The notes under the pieces: model-generated | The model's database searches: none | What the model was told of the DNA's origin: nothing | The model's input: only the letters and a program-made list of their open reading frames with translations | Program-made: the position numbers and the translations under genes | In this document: positions 49,243 through 62,411 of the stretch, one piece after another | Numbering within the stretch: the stretch's first letter is position 1 | Layout: each line of letters opens with the position of its first letter | NCBI GenBank assembly: GCA_028532985.1 | Contig: JANCIK010000003.1 | Coordinates: 3,420,001-3,484,000 of the forward strand | Direction of reading: 5' to 3' | DNA length: 64,000 bases | Source of the DNA: Stropharia rugosoannulata | Taxonomy: Eukaryota; Basidiomycota; Agaricomycetes; Agaricales; Strophariaceae

Positions 49243-49266
49243 TCGTGTTCGTGTTCGTGTTCGTGT
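49243..49266 (+). repeat. (GTGTTC)n hexanucleotide array
   Basis: About four GTGTTC units. Confidence 0.85.
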
Positions 49267-49915
49267 CGTCGTATTTTACTGTCGTATTCACGTGTCCCAC
49301 TGTCCTGTCCCGCGCGCTCAGCTTTATATATACAATAGAGTTTTGTTTGTTTTACCCCTCCTCGGCTCTTGCTATGATTGGTTTTCTTGATCGGTTTTTG
49401 ACCTTGCTTGGCTTTGAAGTGAAGTGAAGTAGTAGTACTTACGTTGTAGAGTGTACTTATCAATGCAGCGTCACGGAGAATGGATGAAAGATATTTTTTT
49501 GTTATTGTGGCTCGACTGTCGTTATGTAGCTACGAACTTTGAGCGCTTGAGCAACCTACCAAGCGACTCCCCGGAGGACTCGGGACATGTCATATCATGT
49601 CATGTCATGTCCAGGACGCGTCGTGACGCGTCGCGTTCCGCGATCAGGTGGTTTCAGGGGCTTCAGGGGCTCACTCCAAGGTCACTCGCTGGACGCGTGA
49701 CTGGTAGGTTGGGTCAAGCCAAGCTTTTTTTACTTACATATGTACTTACCTTGTACTTACCTTTGTGTTTTTTCTTGAGGTGAATCTGTTGTACTTATAA
49801 GTAGTATCGCGGGATGGGGTCCCAGCTTTGGTCCAGCTTGGTGATTGGTGGGCAAGGACAAGACGCGCTTTGGCGATCTAGGACCGCGGTGGATGTGGGT
49901 AGGTTAGGTAGCTCG

Positions 49916-49955
49916 AGATAGGATAGGATAGACAGGATAGGATAGGATAGACAGG
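49916..49955 (+). repeat. (GATAG)n with higher-order GATAGACAG unit
   Basis: A higher-order unit made of GGATAG twice or three times and then ACAG is present twice. Confidence 0.8.
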
Positions 49956-50025
49956 CGCCCCTCAGTACTCAGTCCTAACAGGATAAATGCGACGCGAAAG
50001 TAATCGATAAGCGCGACGTTGTATG

Positions 50026-50053
50026 GTGAACGATGAACGATGAACGATGAACC
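50026..50053 (+). repeat. (GATGAAC)4 heptanucleotide array
   Basis: About four GAACGAT/GATGAAC units. Confidence 0.85.
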
Positions 50054-51348
50054 TCCTGAGCTTACCGGCCGCGGGTCAAAGGGGGCGCTATTTATCCATC
50101 TATGGAAGGAAAAATAAATGTGAAATATGGGATATGGATATGGGGTGCGAACGCGGAATTGCGAAAAACATACAACATACATAACACCGTACCCTAACGC
50201 ACCTTAAAGATCGACTCTGCGTCGGAGACGTGATGTAGACCTCTTCCGCTCTGCGCCCACGCGTGCGCTACACTTTAATGGGACACTTTATGCCACATAT
50301 GTACTTAATGCAGTCCTGCACAGTCGGGCGCGGCGCTGGGCGATGATCGACGGGGGGTCACGCCGCTCGGCGCTGTGATCGAGTCCATCAGACTCTCGAG
50401 TCTCCCATCGACATCAAGCTCCTCGGCGCGCACGCACGCGCGTATGTTCGAAGTTCGAAGTTCGAACCCGCCCGGGGAGAAGTGTCACCGCCGCCGGTCC
50501 CGGCGCGGCGCGCGCCTCACTGGGTCTGTGCGGGTTGAGCGCGATCATCAGGGGTGCGATATCATTATCATACAGCAGAATAGAATAGAATAGAGCTCTT
50601 CTGGTTTGTGCCCGATACACTTCATAGACTTCGACTCAGCCACTGGAAAGAGTTTGCCTAATAGCCAAAACGACCCCAGGGGTTACTGCGCTAAGACGCA
50701 TCGATAACCCTAGTCTAAGTCTGAAGCTTAACACGGTAGCGTCTACTCAGTGAAACGAGGGTGATCCGAGGCTCTTCCTTCCTTCGGAGTATGTATGTAC
50801 GTAGTAAAATCACACACAAACTTGTTGAGAGAACGTTCTGCGCAGAAGTGCGCGGCGGCGCGGCGGCGCGGCGGGTGTGCACCTGTTATGCATGCGCGCA
50901 GCTAACATCCTTATCGCCATGCCTATTATGTGCCTCTCCCGCGCGTCCTGCTGACCGCTCCCTGGTCCAGCAGTCATCGGTGGACGGCGGGCGCTGAGTG
51001 ATAAGCACTGTAGAGGGACGTTCAATTGATCAGCTTGCGAGGCTTTGCACTTGCGCTTGTGCGGCCTCTGTTTTAATTCTGCTTATAATGGGCTGGCCAG
51101 GATTTTCAGCGGGCGGCCCGCTCTGAGGTGCGTACCAGCGCGAGTCCACGACGCGTGGTGCGTGCGCGCTGCGTACGCATCAGACTTGCGGCAGGTGCGG
51201 CCGCACGCGCCCGCGTTCCTCGGGTAACGCCCACGCACGCACATCATCGACGCACGAAGATAAGCTTCCAGCTAAACTCAGACTGCGCAAAGGACGGCCT
51301 AGGTAATACCTACATATCAGCTTCGCGTCCGAAAGCATGCGTCTGAAT

Positions 51349-51376
51349 AGAGCTCAAGCTCAAGCTCAAGCTCAGC
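51349..51376 (+). repeat. (AGCTCA)4 hexanucleotide array
   Basis: Four AGCTCA units, then CTTCG. Confidence 0.85.
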
Positions 51377-53059
51377 TTCGCACTCCGTGCGTCCAAAGCC
51401 CGACGAAAAGCCACTGCGCAGCTCTGGATAACGTACGTGCTTCTATACATACAGCAGTGCGTGTGTTTTCAACTCGAACCTAGACTCTGCCCGGCCCATC
51501 ACGCCGTACTTATAACACGCCTCGACGGAGTCCCACCTCGCGTCACCCACAGTACTAGTAGTGTACGTCCGCGTTCTCCGATTGCGCTCGTACCCAAGCC
51601 GAATGGGCCAAGTCTCAGCACGAGCACGTCCAAGTCCAAGTCCTCCGCGCTCTATATAATATTTATAAATGCAATACGTATTTCCAGTCCTACTCTCCCA
51701 CTCGCGGGGCTTCTTTCATCGACGCGCGACGTAAGTCCTGCCCAAGTAACTCTGATTTGCAAACGTCCCCGTTCGTCACCGATTCGTCATATGTACCAAT
51801 CTGTCTACCCAATTCCTATATCTACCTACGTACTTCTCTCCCTCTCTCTTTCTAAGATAGCTATTTATCTCATAGACCACCTCTCCGTCATCTCCCACCT
51901 CCAATACATACGTCTCTGAATCAGTTTTCCCACTGGACATCTCAAATCTAATCTCGCCATCTGAATTATCATCCCACCGCGCCGTTGAAAAAGCCGCCGC
52001 GCGCGCGTGCTTCTGCACGCTTCCCAGCCTCTTCGCCGGCACGTTGCCAGTCTGTGGGTAGTCCTCGGGCTGTCCGTCGCAGTCGTGCAGCAAAATATAG
52101 AGCGCGGCCTTGGCGAGCACACTTATTACATACATACACAGCGCCCCATAGACTCCGCTGCGAGTTTGCAAGTCTGGAGATCAGTTACGGCGGCTACCGC
52201 TACGGAGCGCAGGTCTAGACGCTCTAGAGTCTGCACAGACCCGCCAGTTACCGGTACACCGCGTGCATTGCCGCGCATATACAACCGTACATATAATGGT
52301 GTATATTAAATAAGATATGTACTATGCACGCAATTTGCCTCCGTTCCGCATTCCGCCGCCCGCTGCCTTTTAAAAAGGGGGTGAGGGAGGGAGGGGAAGG
52401 ACGACGGCGGTCTGCGTGGACTTGGATGAGTCCTCCCGCGGCTCAATGCAGGGTCGCCAAGTAGCCGTACACACGCACGGACGTACCACCGATATTTGTT
52501 TGCCCGAAAGCCACGCCAACCGCTAGGTCCACAAAGCGCACACAAGCGCGTAGGCAACAAGCGACAGGAAAAACATCGGGCGCTATTATGACTCCCGACG
52601 TGCTGACCAATAGTCCAAGTCCCAGTCCATAGTAAGTACTAAGTAGTATACAGAGCGCATCGTAATTTCTCTGCCCAAAAGAAGAAGAAAGTCCAAGCTC
52701 AGGATGGAGGGGGCAGGTCAGTTAAAGATGTCCCAAAGGTATCCACGTCCGACAAGTAAAAAATACCAGAGGCACATCCGACGGGAATGTGTAAAACCCG
52801 GAAACATATCCGTAAACCACTGGAGGTAGATTATCACGTCCCCTCGTAACTAGAACCTGCAATCCGGTGACGGCCAAAACCCTTCGCAAGACCTGAGCAA
52901 CGGTCGAACTAGCCGCGTCGAAACACAGTGCAATGTCAACCCAACTCCAACCATATTTTTTCAATCCAGCACTAGCCAAGTTTCACCTCGACGACAGTCG
53001 ATATCACATCCCAGAGACGCCCACCCAGCACTGCAGCAGCCAGGTAGCCGAGGGGCAGA

Positions 53060-53260
53060 GCCAGCGGCCAGAAATAAATAGGCTTTAAAATTTAAAGCCA
53101 ACCCCAGCAACTCAGCAAGATCGAAAATAACCCAGTGGGAAAATTAAAGATCGCAGCAGCCCAGTGAGAATTTTATATGTTATTTTAAAGTAGTCCAGCA
53201 TAGCATATCAAAGGGAGCTCAAAAGATCACAGCAGGCCAGGCCAGTGAGAATCCAGTAAC
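53060..53260. repeat. diverged CCCAGTGAGAA-type repeats and a palindrome
   Basis: AGATCGCAGCAGCCCAGTGAGA-like units (shown here in part) recur near 53110, 53146 and 53223 with differences. A 19-base palindrome, GGCTTTAAAATTTAAAGCC, lies just upstream, at about 53081-53099. Confidence 0.5.
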
Positions 53261-54510
53261 CGGAGATCTAGCAGGAGCGGCATTGCTTAAAAATAAAATA
53301 AAAACATTGTCCCAGTCCCAGTATCCGAGTGAATGAATCACTGATAGATAGGCAGACAGTCGCTTGGCTCGTCCTTTCAGATTACCTTCCAAGTCACCTT
53401 CCCTTCCACGTTCAGCAACGAGATCCCATCCTAGCCTATCTTTTCCGCGCTCCTTCCTTCCCATCCCATCAATACCCTGTCCGTACCCTCTCCGCGACCC
53501 GATAGACCAGATTAGAGCCGCCTACGTGCCAGAGAGTCAACGGGATAGCGGGCCAGCAAGCCAACGAGTCAATGAGCCTGAGGATCAACAACCTGGTCCC
53601 CATCGCCCCTGTATATTCTCTTTATTTATTCCCCAGTGAATGGTAGGCAAGAAAGTCGGTGAGTAAGCAGGTCATACATAGCAGGCGAGTGTGAGTATGC
53701 GACCCAAGGAACAGATCAGAAAAGAACAAGTCCGCAACGAACGAGATGGACTAAATGTGTGATTCCTGGCAGTGCACCGTGTCAACTGCGAAATTTGCGG
53801 ACCTCCGCCCGCCCGTCTGCCCGCTGGCCGTCGCAGCGTATCCCATAGAGAAAAGGACAGCCCAGAATAAGAGGACCTATGTAAAAGCACGCAGTGCAGC
53901 CGATGAGGCGTGTGCGTTTACAAGTCATCATGGTAGTCGCCAAAGAAAAGGGGTCCGATTTCTATTCCACTTGGCAAGGCGCGATTATCTTGCATCATGT
54001 GATCCCAGTCATATTAAAAGTCTCCGAAATGGTATCCATTTGCTTCCTGTCATTCTCCCTGGTTCGCGAAGCACTCGCTACCGTTAGAGGTGGTCCATAT
54101 TTCCAGCAAAGAGAGAATCTCGGAGTAAACAGGATCGCGCGGGTAAAATGACATTAAGTCATGCGACTGCGCAATTCTTTTTTAATGTACGTAGGAATAA
54201 CAATAAAGATGGCGGTATCATATGTACTAAACAATGCGTGCATAAATTAAAGGGCAGAAACTACAGGTAAAGTCAAAGAGTGGATGACTGACCAGTGGCT
54301 TGTAAATGCAACCAGTCCAGAAAATATGTGTATTGTACAGAAAATGCAGGAAAAAAAAGAAATCGCTAAACCACCCACGACCGTGCAGTGTCCAGATAAA
54401 TATACAACATCACGGTATGTTTTTCAACAACAGGTAAACGTAATGATGGACGGTGAGAACCCTCGCAGGTGCTTTTTCCAAGAAGTGCGATGTGAGAATG
54501 AAAATATAAT

Positions 54511-57500
54511 TCATCGCGTGGAGGTGAAGCTGGATCGTGCAGTGTAAAATTCTTTCGAGCGCGTTGAAACTCCATCAATCTCCGCCGGTTCCTGTCCCTT
54601 CTCTGTCTGAGTATTCCCCGACCCCGCGCTCAAGCCTATTCTGGACTTCCGCCCTGTCCCTGCGTCCACGCCCAGCTCCCGCAACCGACGGATTCTATCC
54701 TCTAGGGAAGGAACCGTGCCTTTGGGAGACGGAGACGCTGACAATGGTTCTCGCGTTCTCTCAGGAGTCATGCTAGACAAGCTATCGGCTCTGCTCTTCG
54801 ATGACACTGGGTGAACCTCGCCAAATAAAGACACGGTTGGGTGGGAAGGAGGTGGAGCAGACAATGTGCTATTCAAAGGCGTTGGGTACCTAGACGAATC
54901 ATCCCCTGGCGATAACGTAGGTGTCAATGACGAAGAGGACTGTCCAGATTTCCCCGAAGATACGGAGGATATAGACATTCGCCGTGCTTGCCCAGATGAC
55001 GATGGCGGTGACGGCCGTGAGGTGGAGATGGTGAGAGACCGATAATTAGATTTCGTTGGAGTCGTACTATTCGAAAGAACAGGAGATTGGGAAAGAGACG
55101 CATCAGTAAGTCCAGATGTAGGCAGAACATGCAGACTGTCGGAATAACAATCGTCTTCCACTGTCCAGCAATCATTAGAGGGGTTAATTTCTAAATCGCT
55201 GTAGCAGTTAGAAACTGTAGATATGACGACGTCATCCATGCAGGCGGTAGCAGAAGCAGCAACAGTCGACGAGGTGCGCGAAGTGTCCATACGGTCTACG
55301 GAACTAGAACTGTTTTTTCGCCCTGAAACAGTTTCCATTGTCTCCACGAGCGCAATAGAACTGGAGCTTGTAAATGGCCGCGATGATTTCCCTGAAGGAT
55401 CACTACTGGCAAGACGATACATTTCGCTATAAGGTAGGATGGGACTGTTGTCAATCAATGGTGTTTGAAAAGCGAAAGCCGGAGACGGCGCCACTTCAAG
55501 TGACAGAATAGAAGAATCATCCTTCGCGTTTGCTCCAGTAGTTGCATCCGACTCATTGAAGATATTACCAAAGCTAGCGGTGCGCAAAATGGCATTTTTC
55601 GGTGGGGGCTCATCGATGTCCAGAACACCAGTAGAGCGCGCATGCCTTAGCCGAGAGCGGCCAGACTTTGGAACAGTAAGGAAAACGTTAGAGTGGAGAT
55701 CGCTCGCGTGCCCATATCGAGAGCTTTTACTTTGACGAAGCTCGGTGCCGCCAATCCGTAGCAGCTCGTTGAAGCGCGCAAGGTCCGCCGAAAGAGCATC
55801 AAGCTGAGCAAGATTTTCCTTGACAACGGGATCTGTGGTCTCCAATATACTTTCATCATCCTCCTCTGAGGCCTCGAATACAGTAGGCTGGGGGCAGGTT
55901 TTAGCTGCCTTCGAACGGGACCCGTTTTCAATGCCGCTTCCAGTTGTTACGATGCGCGGTACGCATATAACCACCTGCTCGACCTCCAGAGATGGCTTTG
56001 ACACTCTCGGACCAAGTTCGAGAATTGAATCATAGTCACTTATACTCATGACGTCTTCCACGATGCTGTCTTGAATGCTTCTAACGTCAAGCTCGGGTTC
56101 AGGGGGCATTTTGGTCACCTTGAACGGAGAAAGGAAATTTGTATTCTGCGGTGCCACTTTGGGAGGACCTGGCAATGGAAGTGAGAGCGTCCAATCTTCA
56201 TTGGCTGAAACCTGCTTCTTAGACCCAGTCTTCAAAGCAGATTCGCTTTTAGTCCTCTCCCGGGCTTTGACGGCTGCTGCTGCTGACTGCGCGAAGCGCT
56301 CGTCTTGTGTCTCCAGAGATGTTGTTTGCACCCGCCGCGTGGTATTCGTCGGCTCTGACTGTTGCAAAAGAACAGCGTCGAGAGAGTATACAGGAAATCT
56401 TCTCGTCGACGCAAGACTGGAAGGTTTTCCAAGTCCAAGGGTCCACTCCATGTCTACCTCTCTTGTGCTAGCACGATCCGGAACCGTGGTCTCCGCCGTT
56501 ATTTGCTGTCGGCCAAAGCCAATGACATCGCGAGCAGGTGGATAGTAGAGGCCGCCGAATGTATTTGCATACGGGATGGCTTGCACCTTCGTTGCAGGAA
56601 AAGGCTCTGTTGAACGGTAAGTCCTGATAGACAATGCATCCAAAGCGAAGCTAGCATAGTCAGAATGACCAGTGGAAGATTCGGAGCCAGAGAAGCCTTG
56701 ATTGGGGGAGCTAGGCACTGAAACGAACGAGCTGTCGCCTCTAGAAACAACCTCCTCGACTTCATCGTCTTCATCATCCCAAAAACGGCTCTCGCGGGAT
56801 ACTGTGCGTGTAAGTGATAATGTGTCCATGCGAGGGGTACTTTCAGGGTGCCTAAAGGGGCTCAGAGAACGCTGATTTGCACCAGAACCAATCTGTTGAC
56901 GTTAGCCCTTGTTCATTGAAAGATGAACATTTGAATACACGTACCTTACGCCTCTTAATACTACTACTCGGCGACGAAGCTGGAGGAGTCGGCAAAGGAC
57001 CAGACGGGGGTGGTGACATCGGTGGCGATTTATGTGTCTTCGATGAACTGCGAATGCGCTGTTTATGTAGGTACATCTGCTCACCCGCTTCAGTTCCAGA
57101 ATCAACATCAATGATGTTGATAGATGCAGTGTTATGGATTGAGGTTGCGTAGGACGTCTGACATGTAATCTGATGTTGAGTTATATTTGCATTGTTATGG
57201 TGTGGGATGACGTCTGGATTGGCTGGCGTTGGTGGTAGTACATGTACACGAATTGTTGTGGATTTGTTCTGGAGAACCGTCTGACCTAATTCGCTACTCG
57301 ACAAGCGTATGTCAGGCGCCTATTTGCTACTGGTTAAGCGAAAGACGAAGCTGTGCAAATAGATGATACGCACCTTCCCCAATGTACTCTCTTCCACCCT
57401 CAATCGTTGGCTCTCCGTGATACTGATAATACGAGATTGATCGTCACTCTCTCCTTCTTCTAGCGATGCTTCTGATGCGGTGAAAAAAGGGGTTGAAGGT

Positions 57501-59279
57501 GTAATAGGGGAGCGACTCGACGCCGTCGACGCAGGAGAGTATGGCTGAGGTGCCGCGACAGCATATGGATGCATGATGGACGCAGGCAGAGTTGTACGAG
57601 TGGCCTGAAGAGGTGGAGGAACATGTTTACGTGTCTTAACATGGGGCGTCGACTGATTATGCAGCTCATGTTCACGGCTGGCGCTAGAAGAAACCAAGGA
57701 CGTTCTAGATTTAGACTGCAAACGTAAGGGGTCAAGCGACACAATGTCTTCGACGGACACTCGTGTTTTTAAGCCTTGTTGATTTCTCTCCAGTTGGAGC
57801 GCAAGAGGAAGGTATGGCATGTATGATTGCGTAGATTGACCGTCTACCTTTGGGTTAGCACTGACGTCCCTTTGCGGCGTACCATCGTTACTGTCAGCGA
57901 CAGTCGACACGAGGGTTGCGTTTTCCGGTATTTTACGCTTCAGTTCGAAAACAAAAGAGTCGTCAAAGCGTTCGCCGGAAATGGGAAGGTTAGGCTGTTC
58001 ATGATCTCCTTGCAGTTCACTTCCTCTTCTAGCCGTGCGCCCATCTTTCCCACGATTTACTGCAGCAAAAAAGGACGCCGCAGACCCTATGATAGACGGT
58101 ATATGGTCGTTGGCAGAGTCCGCCGAACGCCTATTTTCACTAGAGTAGGCCCATGCTGCCGATAATGTAGATGTTGAACGTGCGTAGTCATGAGAATATG
58201 AATGGAATGACGTTGAAGTTGTAGGAGAGAGAGAACCTGCTGAACCTGACGAGCGTCGCCGTGAACGTCGCTTTTGGTATGATCGCCGGTGCGGAGCCGA
58301 AATGTCGCTTGCCATTATGCTAACGTTTTCAGACACAGGGACATCGAAGTTTGAGGCTGTACGTGCCAGCGAAGTGAGCATGTGTCCGCTCTGAGCCGGC
58401 ATAGGGGCATTGCATGAAGTCCGGTTGCGCAATGCGGGGCCTGAAGAAAATGACCGTGCACGCCTCCGCTCGGCATGGCTGCCACCTCCAACCCTCTTCG
58501 CGCCAGGTGCAGAGTTAGAAACGATATCAGGCTTGGAGAGCTGCCGCTTGAGTTTAGCTAGCAATGCAAGTCGTCTAGGACGGTGATTTGCCGAGGTCGA
58601 TGGTTGAATAACGCTAGGAGTTACTGCAGAACTTGGCAATGCAGTCTCCTCTCCGCGATCTGAAGGAAGGGATTTTGAACTGAACGTTCCACCGCAACCG
58701 GAAGGCCCCATGCTTAGTGGTAAGCAACTGGCGACGCTGAGGTCGATAGTAGACATAGACGCCGATACAATGGGCCGAGGGAAAGGATTGGGAGCAGGTG
58801 GGCTGATAATAAGCATTGGGGGTGCGGGATTAGTGTACGAAGAAGTGCGATAAGAGGTCGAGTTCGTTATGGAGGAGTCGGTGCTTGTTGGAAATGTCGC
58901 GCCTAGAGACTCTTGGTTGACATTCCTGTAAGATTGGTTTGTCTTCTTTGATTTAGTTTCGTGACGATATGCAAGTATAGGCGTATCCTGTGCAGTATAT
59001 AAGGCGTTAGTCGGCGGAAAGGACAGGACAGGACAAAGAAAATGTCCAGAATATGTTAAATTGTTGTCTAGGGAAAGACGAAGGAAGTACGCGAGGGAGC
59101 ACGCTTTTGCCGAGGGTGGGATAATGCAGAAAAGAACAAAATTGACGGAGACTTACGTTTAAATGAATTCTCTGATTCCAATCACCGCCCCCCGGCGCGA
59201 TCAGTCCGTAATCGTGGACGCTTTCAAGCGCTGTTGAGACGAGCTCTGAGAACTCACTGAGGGAGAATGAGGCGGCCAT
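54511..59279 (-). CDS. large serine-rich disordered protein, function unknown
   Basis: One gene of about 1,450 residues, not three. Exon 1 (59279 to about 59157) encodes MAASFSLSEFSELVSTALES and a conserved-looking block YGLIAPGGGDWNQRIHLN. A 170-bp intron leads to DTPILAYRHETKSKKTNQSY. Then come a long exon of about 500 residues (basic Ser/Arg tracts such as RRSYQKRRSRRRSSGSAG), a 54-bp intron (about 57334-57387), an exon ending KRRK, an intron of about 55 bp, and a 770-residue last exon with acidic patches (FWDDEDDEVEEVV) and a short coiled-coil candidate (VKENLAQLDALSADLARFNE). The joins IKRRK/IGSGANQ and TLGK/APDIRLSS preserve frame. Near the C-terminus SLEDRIRRLRELGV is a probable helix. 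No catalytic domain is recognised; many SP/TP sites suggest phosphorylation. Possibly a polarity or cytoskeletal scaffold; inference only. Confidence 0.8.
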
Positions 59280-60855
59280 AATGGAGGAAAGAAGAAAGAG
59301 GTGAACATCGAAAAATCGTTGAACTGAAGTTATGCAGGTTGCTGCTGGGCGTGATGAACGAAAGCAAGTAGGCCGGCCGTCCACCGGCTCCTTCCTCGGC
59401 TAGAAACCGGAAGTATATCTGCCGTAAATGAATTAATTAACCCTCACTATCGCGACAATCTGCTTCCATTGAGGGCAGTTGAGCTTCCAAACCCACCTGA
59501 GACACTTTCCTGTTCCTCAAAAGAAGGGAGATAAGCTCAGCGTCCGCCATATGAGCGCCCACCCTGGCCTTGCTCCCATGCCAATGCATGCATGCCAGGT
59601 GCCTTCTTGCTGTCTGGATCGTGCAACGCTTCACGGTTTCATGCATGAAGAGAGATATGGGCGTGGCTATAAGGCTAATCATTAAATTAGATAACATTAT
59701 GCTTGAGGTTTTCTGAGGTACTTATTAACACTGCGTACCTGCGTAGCTTTAGATAGATGAGGATATAGGCTTGGTTTGAGCTCTGGACAGTGTGCCGCGG
59801 AAGCTCTCTACAGTATTGGAACATCCCCCCGTGGATGGATACATACCTCCTCGCACTTTCCTCAAGTGGCGTACTTCGCGGGCCCTATCGCATGTCATTT
59901 GAATGAGCATAAGTAGTAGATTGACCCAGAACCAAGACACGAAAGCTACTAATGTATGCACTTACATGGCAATAAACTTGGGCTGACGTCGCTCTAAGCT
60001 CCAAGTGTAGAGCTACTGCCACTAGTGGTGATACCTTAAGGCCTTATGTGTCACAGCCAATCGAATGATCATTGGCTTGATTCTATATGTGCTTTTTAAC
60101 TTCCGTTTTACTGTTGAAATTTGCCTGTGAGATCACATACACGGAGAGGTTCAGACATGATAACGAATGAAAACAGGAGAGACAATAGGCCGTTGGGATG
60201 GTGGGAGGGAAACGGATCCGTGACGCTGGTGTTCTGCGAGCTCGCAAAACGCATCACCAGGATGTATTGCCACTACACGTCGAGGTGGATCTGGTTATGT
60301 ATAAGATAAAATAGAGAAACAAGATCATTTCCGACCCTTTATAACCTTTCTGAATTGTATATTGTTTGTCCACCAGATCATCTGCGACATTTCCTAATAA
60401 GGGATGCATTTATCTATTTCTGGACATTTTTCTACTCGAGCTAAAACAAAACAGAAAGACCATTACATCTAGCAGGGCTGGCTGATTAAGTGACGGCGTT
60501 CACCTCAGTACTGAGCAAGGGTATGGCACATATCCCAGTGGGACGTTAGGATATGCACTGGTGCTCGAAGGTCTATGTCCTGGTGCCATGCACTTGTCCC
60601 GGGTCGCACTTCATGATGAACTGCTATTCTCCTCAAGACTTAGCGGCACACAGACAGTAGGAGATCAGATCGCAATGGTTGGAGGAAGAGTGCGCAGGAT
60701 TAGCACGCGGGCTCTGTGTCATTGTCAACATCGTTTCTTGAGTTATTCAGTTTTTGCTTCACTCGAGTATATGCCCATAATCTCAGTTTGCCTCAAGGAT
60801 AAGAGCTGCATTATTATAACTATCAGCTGCCCATAGAGCTTCCGGGGTCTTCAGA
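59280..60855. other. intergenic, no feature supported
   Basis: Holds the promoter of the large disordered protein and the 3' end of the Nudix gene. Open frames are short (59437-59697 minus, 60561-60836 plus) and lack features. Confidence 0.4.
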
Positions 60856-61921
60856 CTAGGTTTTACTCTGATGGAGCTCATAAGCAGAGACAATTTCTTC
60901 GTATGTTTGAAGCTGATCAGATGCATAGCGCTCAAATCGAGGCTGTTTCTTATAGGCAAGCTCTGCAGCTTCGATCTGAGAGTGAATATCCAAGCAATTG
61001 GCTCAATTAGATCTTGCCTCTTGACTGAATACATAAATAGAGGACGAACCAAAATATCGGAGGTCATGCCCGTAATCGGAGATGCTGATGTTTGATAACA
61101 ATGTACTCGATATGTTACTCCGCCGAGAGCCTTCATGGGATAATCGATGTAATGCTATAATTACTCAAAGGTTAGTAAAACGCGACCGAAACATCCATAT
61201 CAGAGTTACATGGTAAGCCGAGTCGTAAGGCCAGTACGAGTTTCCTTGCTCGACCAATTGGTCGTACTTCGGAGCAATATCTGGCTCTAAAATAGCTTCA
61301 AGAGGATATGAGAAGATATGATCCACCTCGCCAGCTCCAGGGCTTAGTTTATCGACGATTGTTGTATCTGTTAACAAGGCGACCACTGGTGTAACAATTA
61401 AGGAGTGGAATGGAGAAAAGGAAAGTGTTCCCAGTATATGTACATGTGGTGAGGGTACCGGAAGACCGATCTCTTCGTCAGCTTCGCGGAGCTGGCATGG
61501 TAAGTACGAAAGGTAAGTCAGTCCCCATTTAATATACGATGTAGCACGTACTGCCGTACTTAGAATATCATCATCTTCTTTATCCATCTTGCCGCCCGGT
61601 AATGATGTTTCGCCGCCATGACTCCGCAGCTGTTTCGCTCTGGTGGTCAATACAACGCGCAGCTGTCCCTCCCGTTCAAAAATCAGTACTAAGACAGCAG
61701 CAAGTCTAGAGGGGGGTTTATCAAGCCTGTGCATCACAAAAGGTTTATGTTAATGGCAGCAGTAATCAGCTACCAACAGAAACTAACAGGTAAGAAAGTC
61801 GTGTGTCTCTTTCGACCTTCGAGGAATCGAAGGCCTGGATCAGGTTCTTGACATATGTCTGAGTCCGCGCAGAGAAGCTCGAAACGATGAATTCCGGGTT
61901 ATCGGAGAGATTGGTAGACAT
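60856..61921 (-). CDS. PCD1: Nudix hydrolase, coenzyme A diphosphatase-like
   Basis: Hydrolyses coenzyme A or its derivatives, or possibly oxidised nucleotides; yeast Pcd1 and mammalian NUDT7 are peroxisomal or mitochondrial. Five exons. Exon 1: MSTNLSDNPEFIVSSFSART. Exon 2: PSRLAAVLVLIFEREGQLRV, VVLTTRAKQLRSHGGETSLP, then the Nudix box GKMDKEDDDILSTAVREADE plus EIGL, which is split by an intron after AVR. Later: SFSPFHSLIVTPVVALL, then GGVTYRVHCYQTSASPITGM, TSDIL and, after another intron, IEAAELAYKKQPRFERYASD. The family's upstream SLPGG signature is present. Stop at 60856-60858. There is no obvious C-terminal PTS1 (ends HQSKT). All box residues (G, E, R, E, E, E) are intact, so it should be active. 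Confidence 0.9.
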
Positions 61922-62411
61922 GAGTATTGGAAAGATAAAAGATGAATAGAATGAGTGCGAATGGCTTACCAGTAGATACGTACTCGGAGTCATTTGAATT
62001 TGATGATTCAGACAATTGCAATCACTTGGCAATCACGAAGACGGAAGCCGTGGGAATAACTGCTCGATGCAAGTTCATTGTAATTATACCTTGAACATAC
62101 TTGGTAATTGTCATCAGCAAACTGCGGGTGACTCGCGACCAACTCGCGACGTAGTGTCGTCGTAGTGCTCCATAGCACTGCGCACTACAGACTCACAAAA
62201 TTGGGTAGTTCCATTTCCACTTCACTTGAACTCAAGGTGCAATAGCGTGGGAACTAAGTTGGAACAATATTAAAATTTGATTAAAATCGCAAATGTCAGT
62301 CTTTCAAGAAATTGCAGATGCTAGCATATCACAAGTGCTACTGCATACGTAGTACCGCGGGCCTATTTACAAGTTTGACAGTTCCACTCGAGTCTTCGCT
62401 TGGTCTCTGCT
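61922..62411. promoter_or_regulatory. divergent promoter region, Nudix and APH-like genes
   Basis: 490 bases separate the divergent start codons at 61921 and 62412. No clear TATA element or other motif was identified on either strand. Confidence 0.4.

Larger units (their letters stand above)
47947..54510. repeat. CpG- and microsatellite-rich island, right part
   Basis: About 6.5 kb of low-complexity and tandemly repeated DNA after FKBP12. Frames are long but biased and overlap on several frames and strands. One minus frame (51776-52171) has a more protein-like composition but no start, homology or splicing support. From about 52.7 kb the composition becomes less CpG-rich and approaches that of the neighbouring gene. 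Confidence 0.55.

Noticed and set aside
47997..49427. Frames of 206-244 codons after FKBP12
   Set aside because: Built from TCGTCA, CACTCGCAA and pyrimidine repeats; they overlap each other in three frames and have no homology.
51776..52171. 131-codon minus frame with a balanced, protein-like composition
   Set aside because: It does not begin with ATG, has no recognised domain, no splice partners, and lies in the repeat island where long chance frames are common.
56852..58816. Two independent genes (150 and 498 codons) next to the 772-codon frame
   Set aside because: Their ends coincide with GT...AG introns of about 55 bp that join all frames in phase, so they are exons of one gene.
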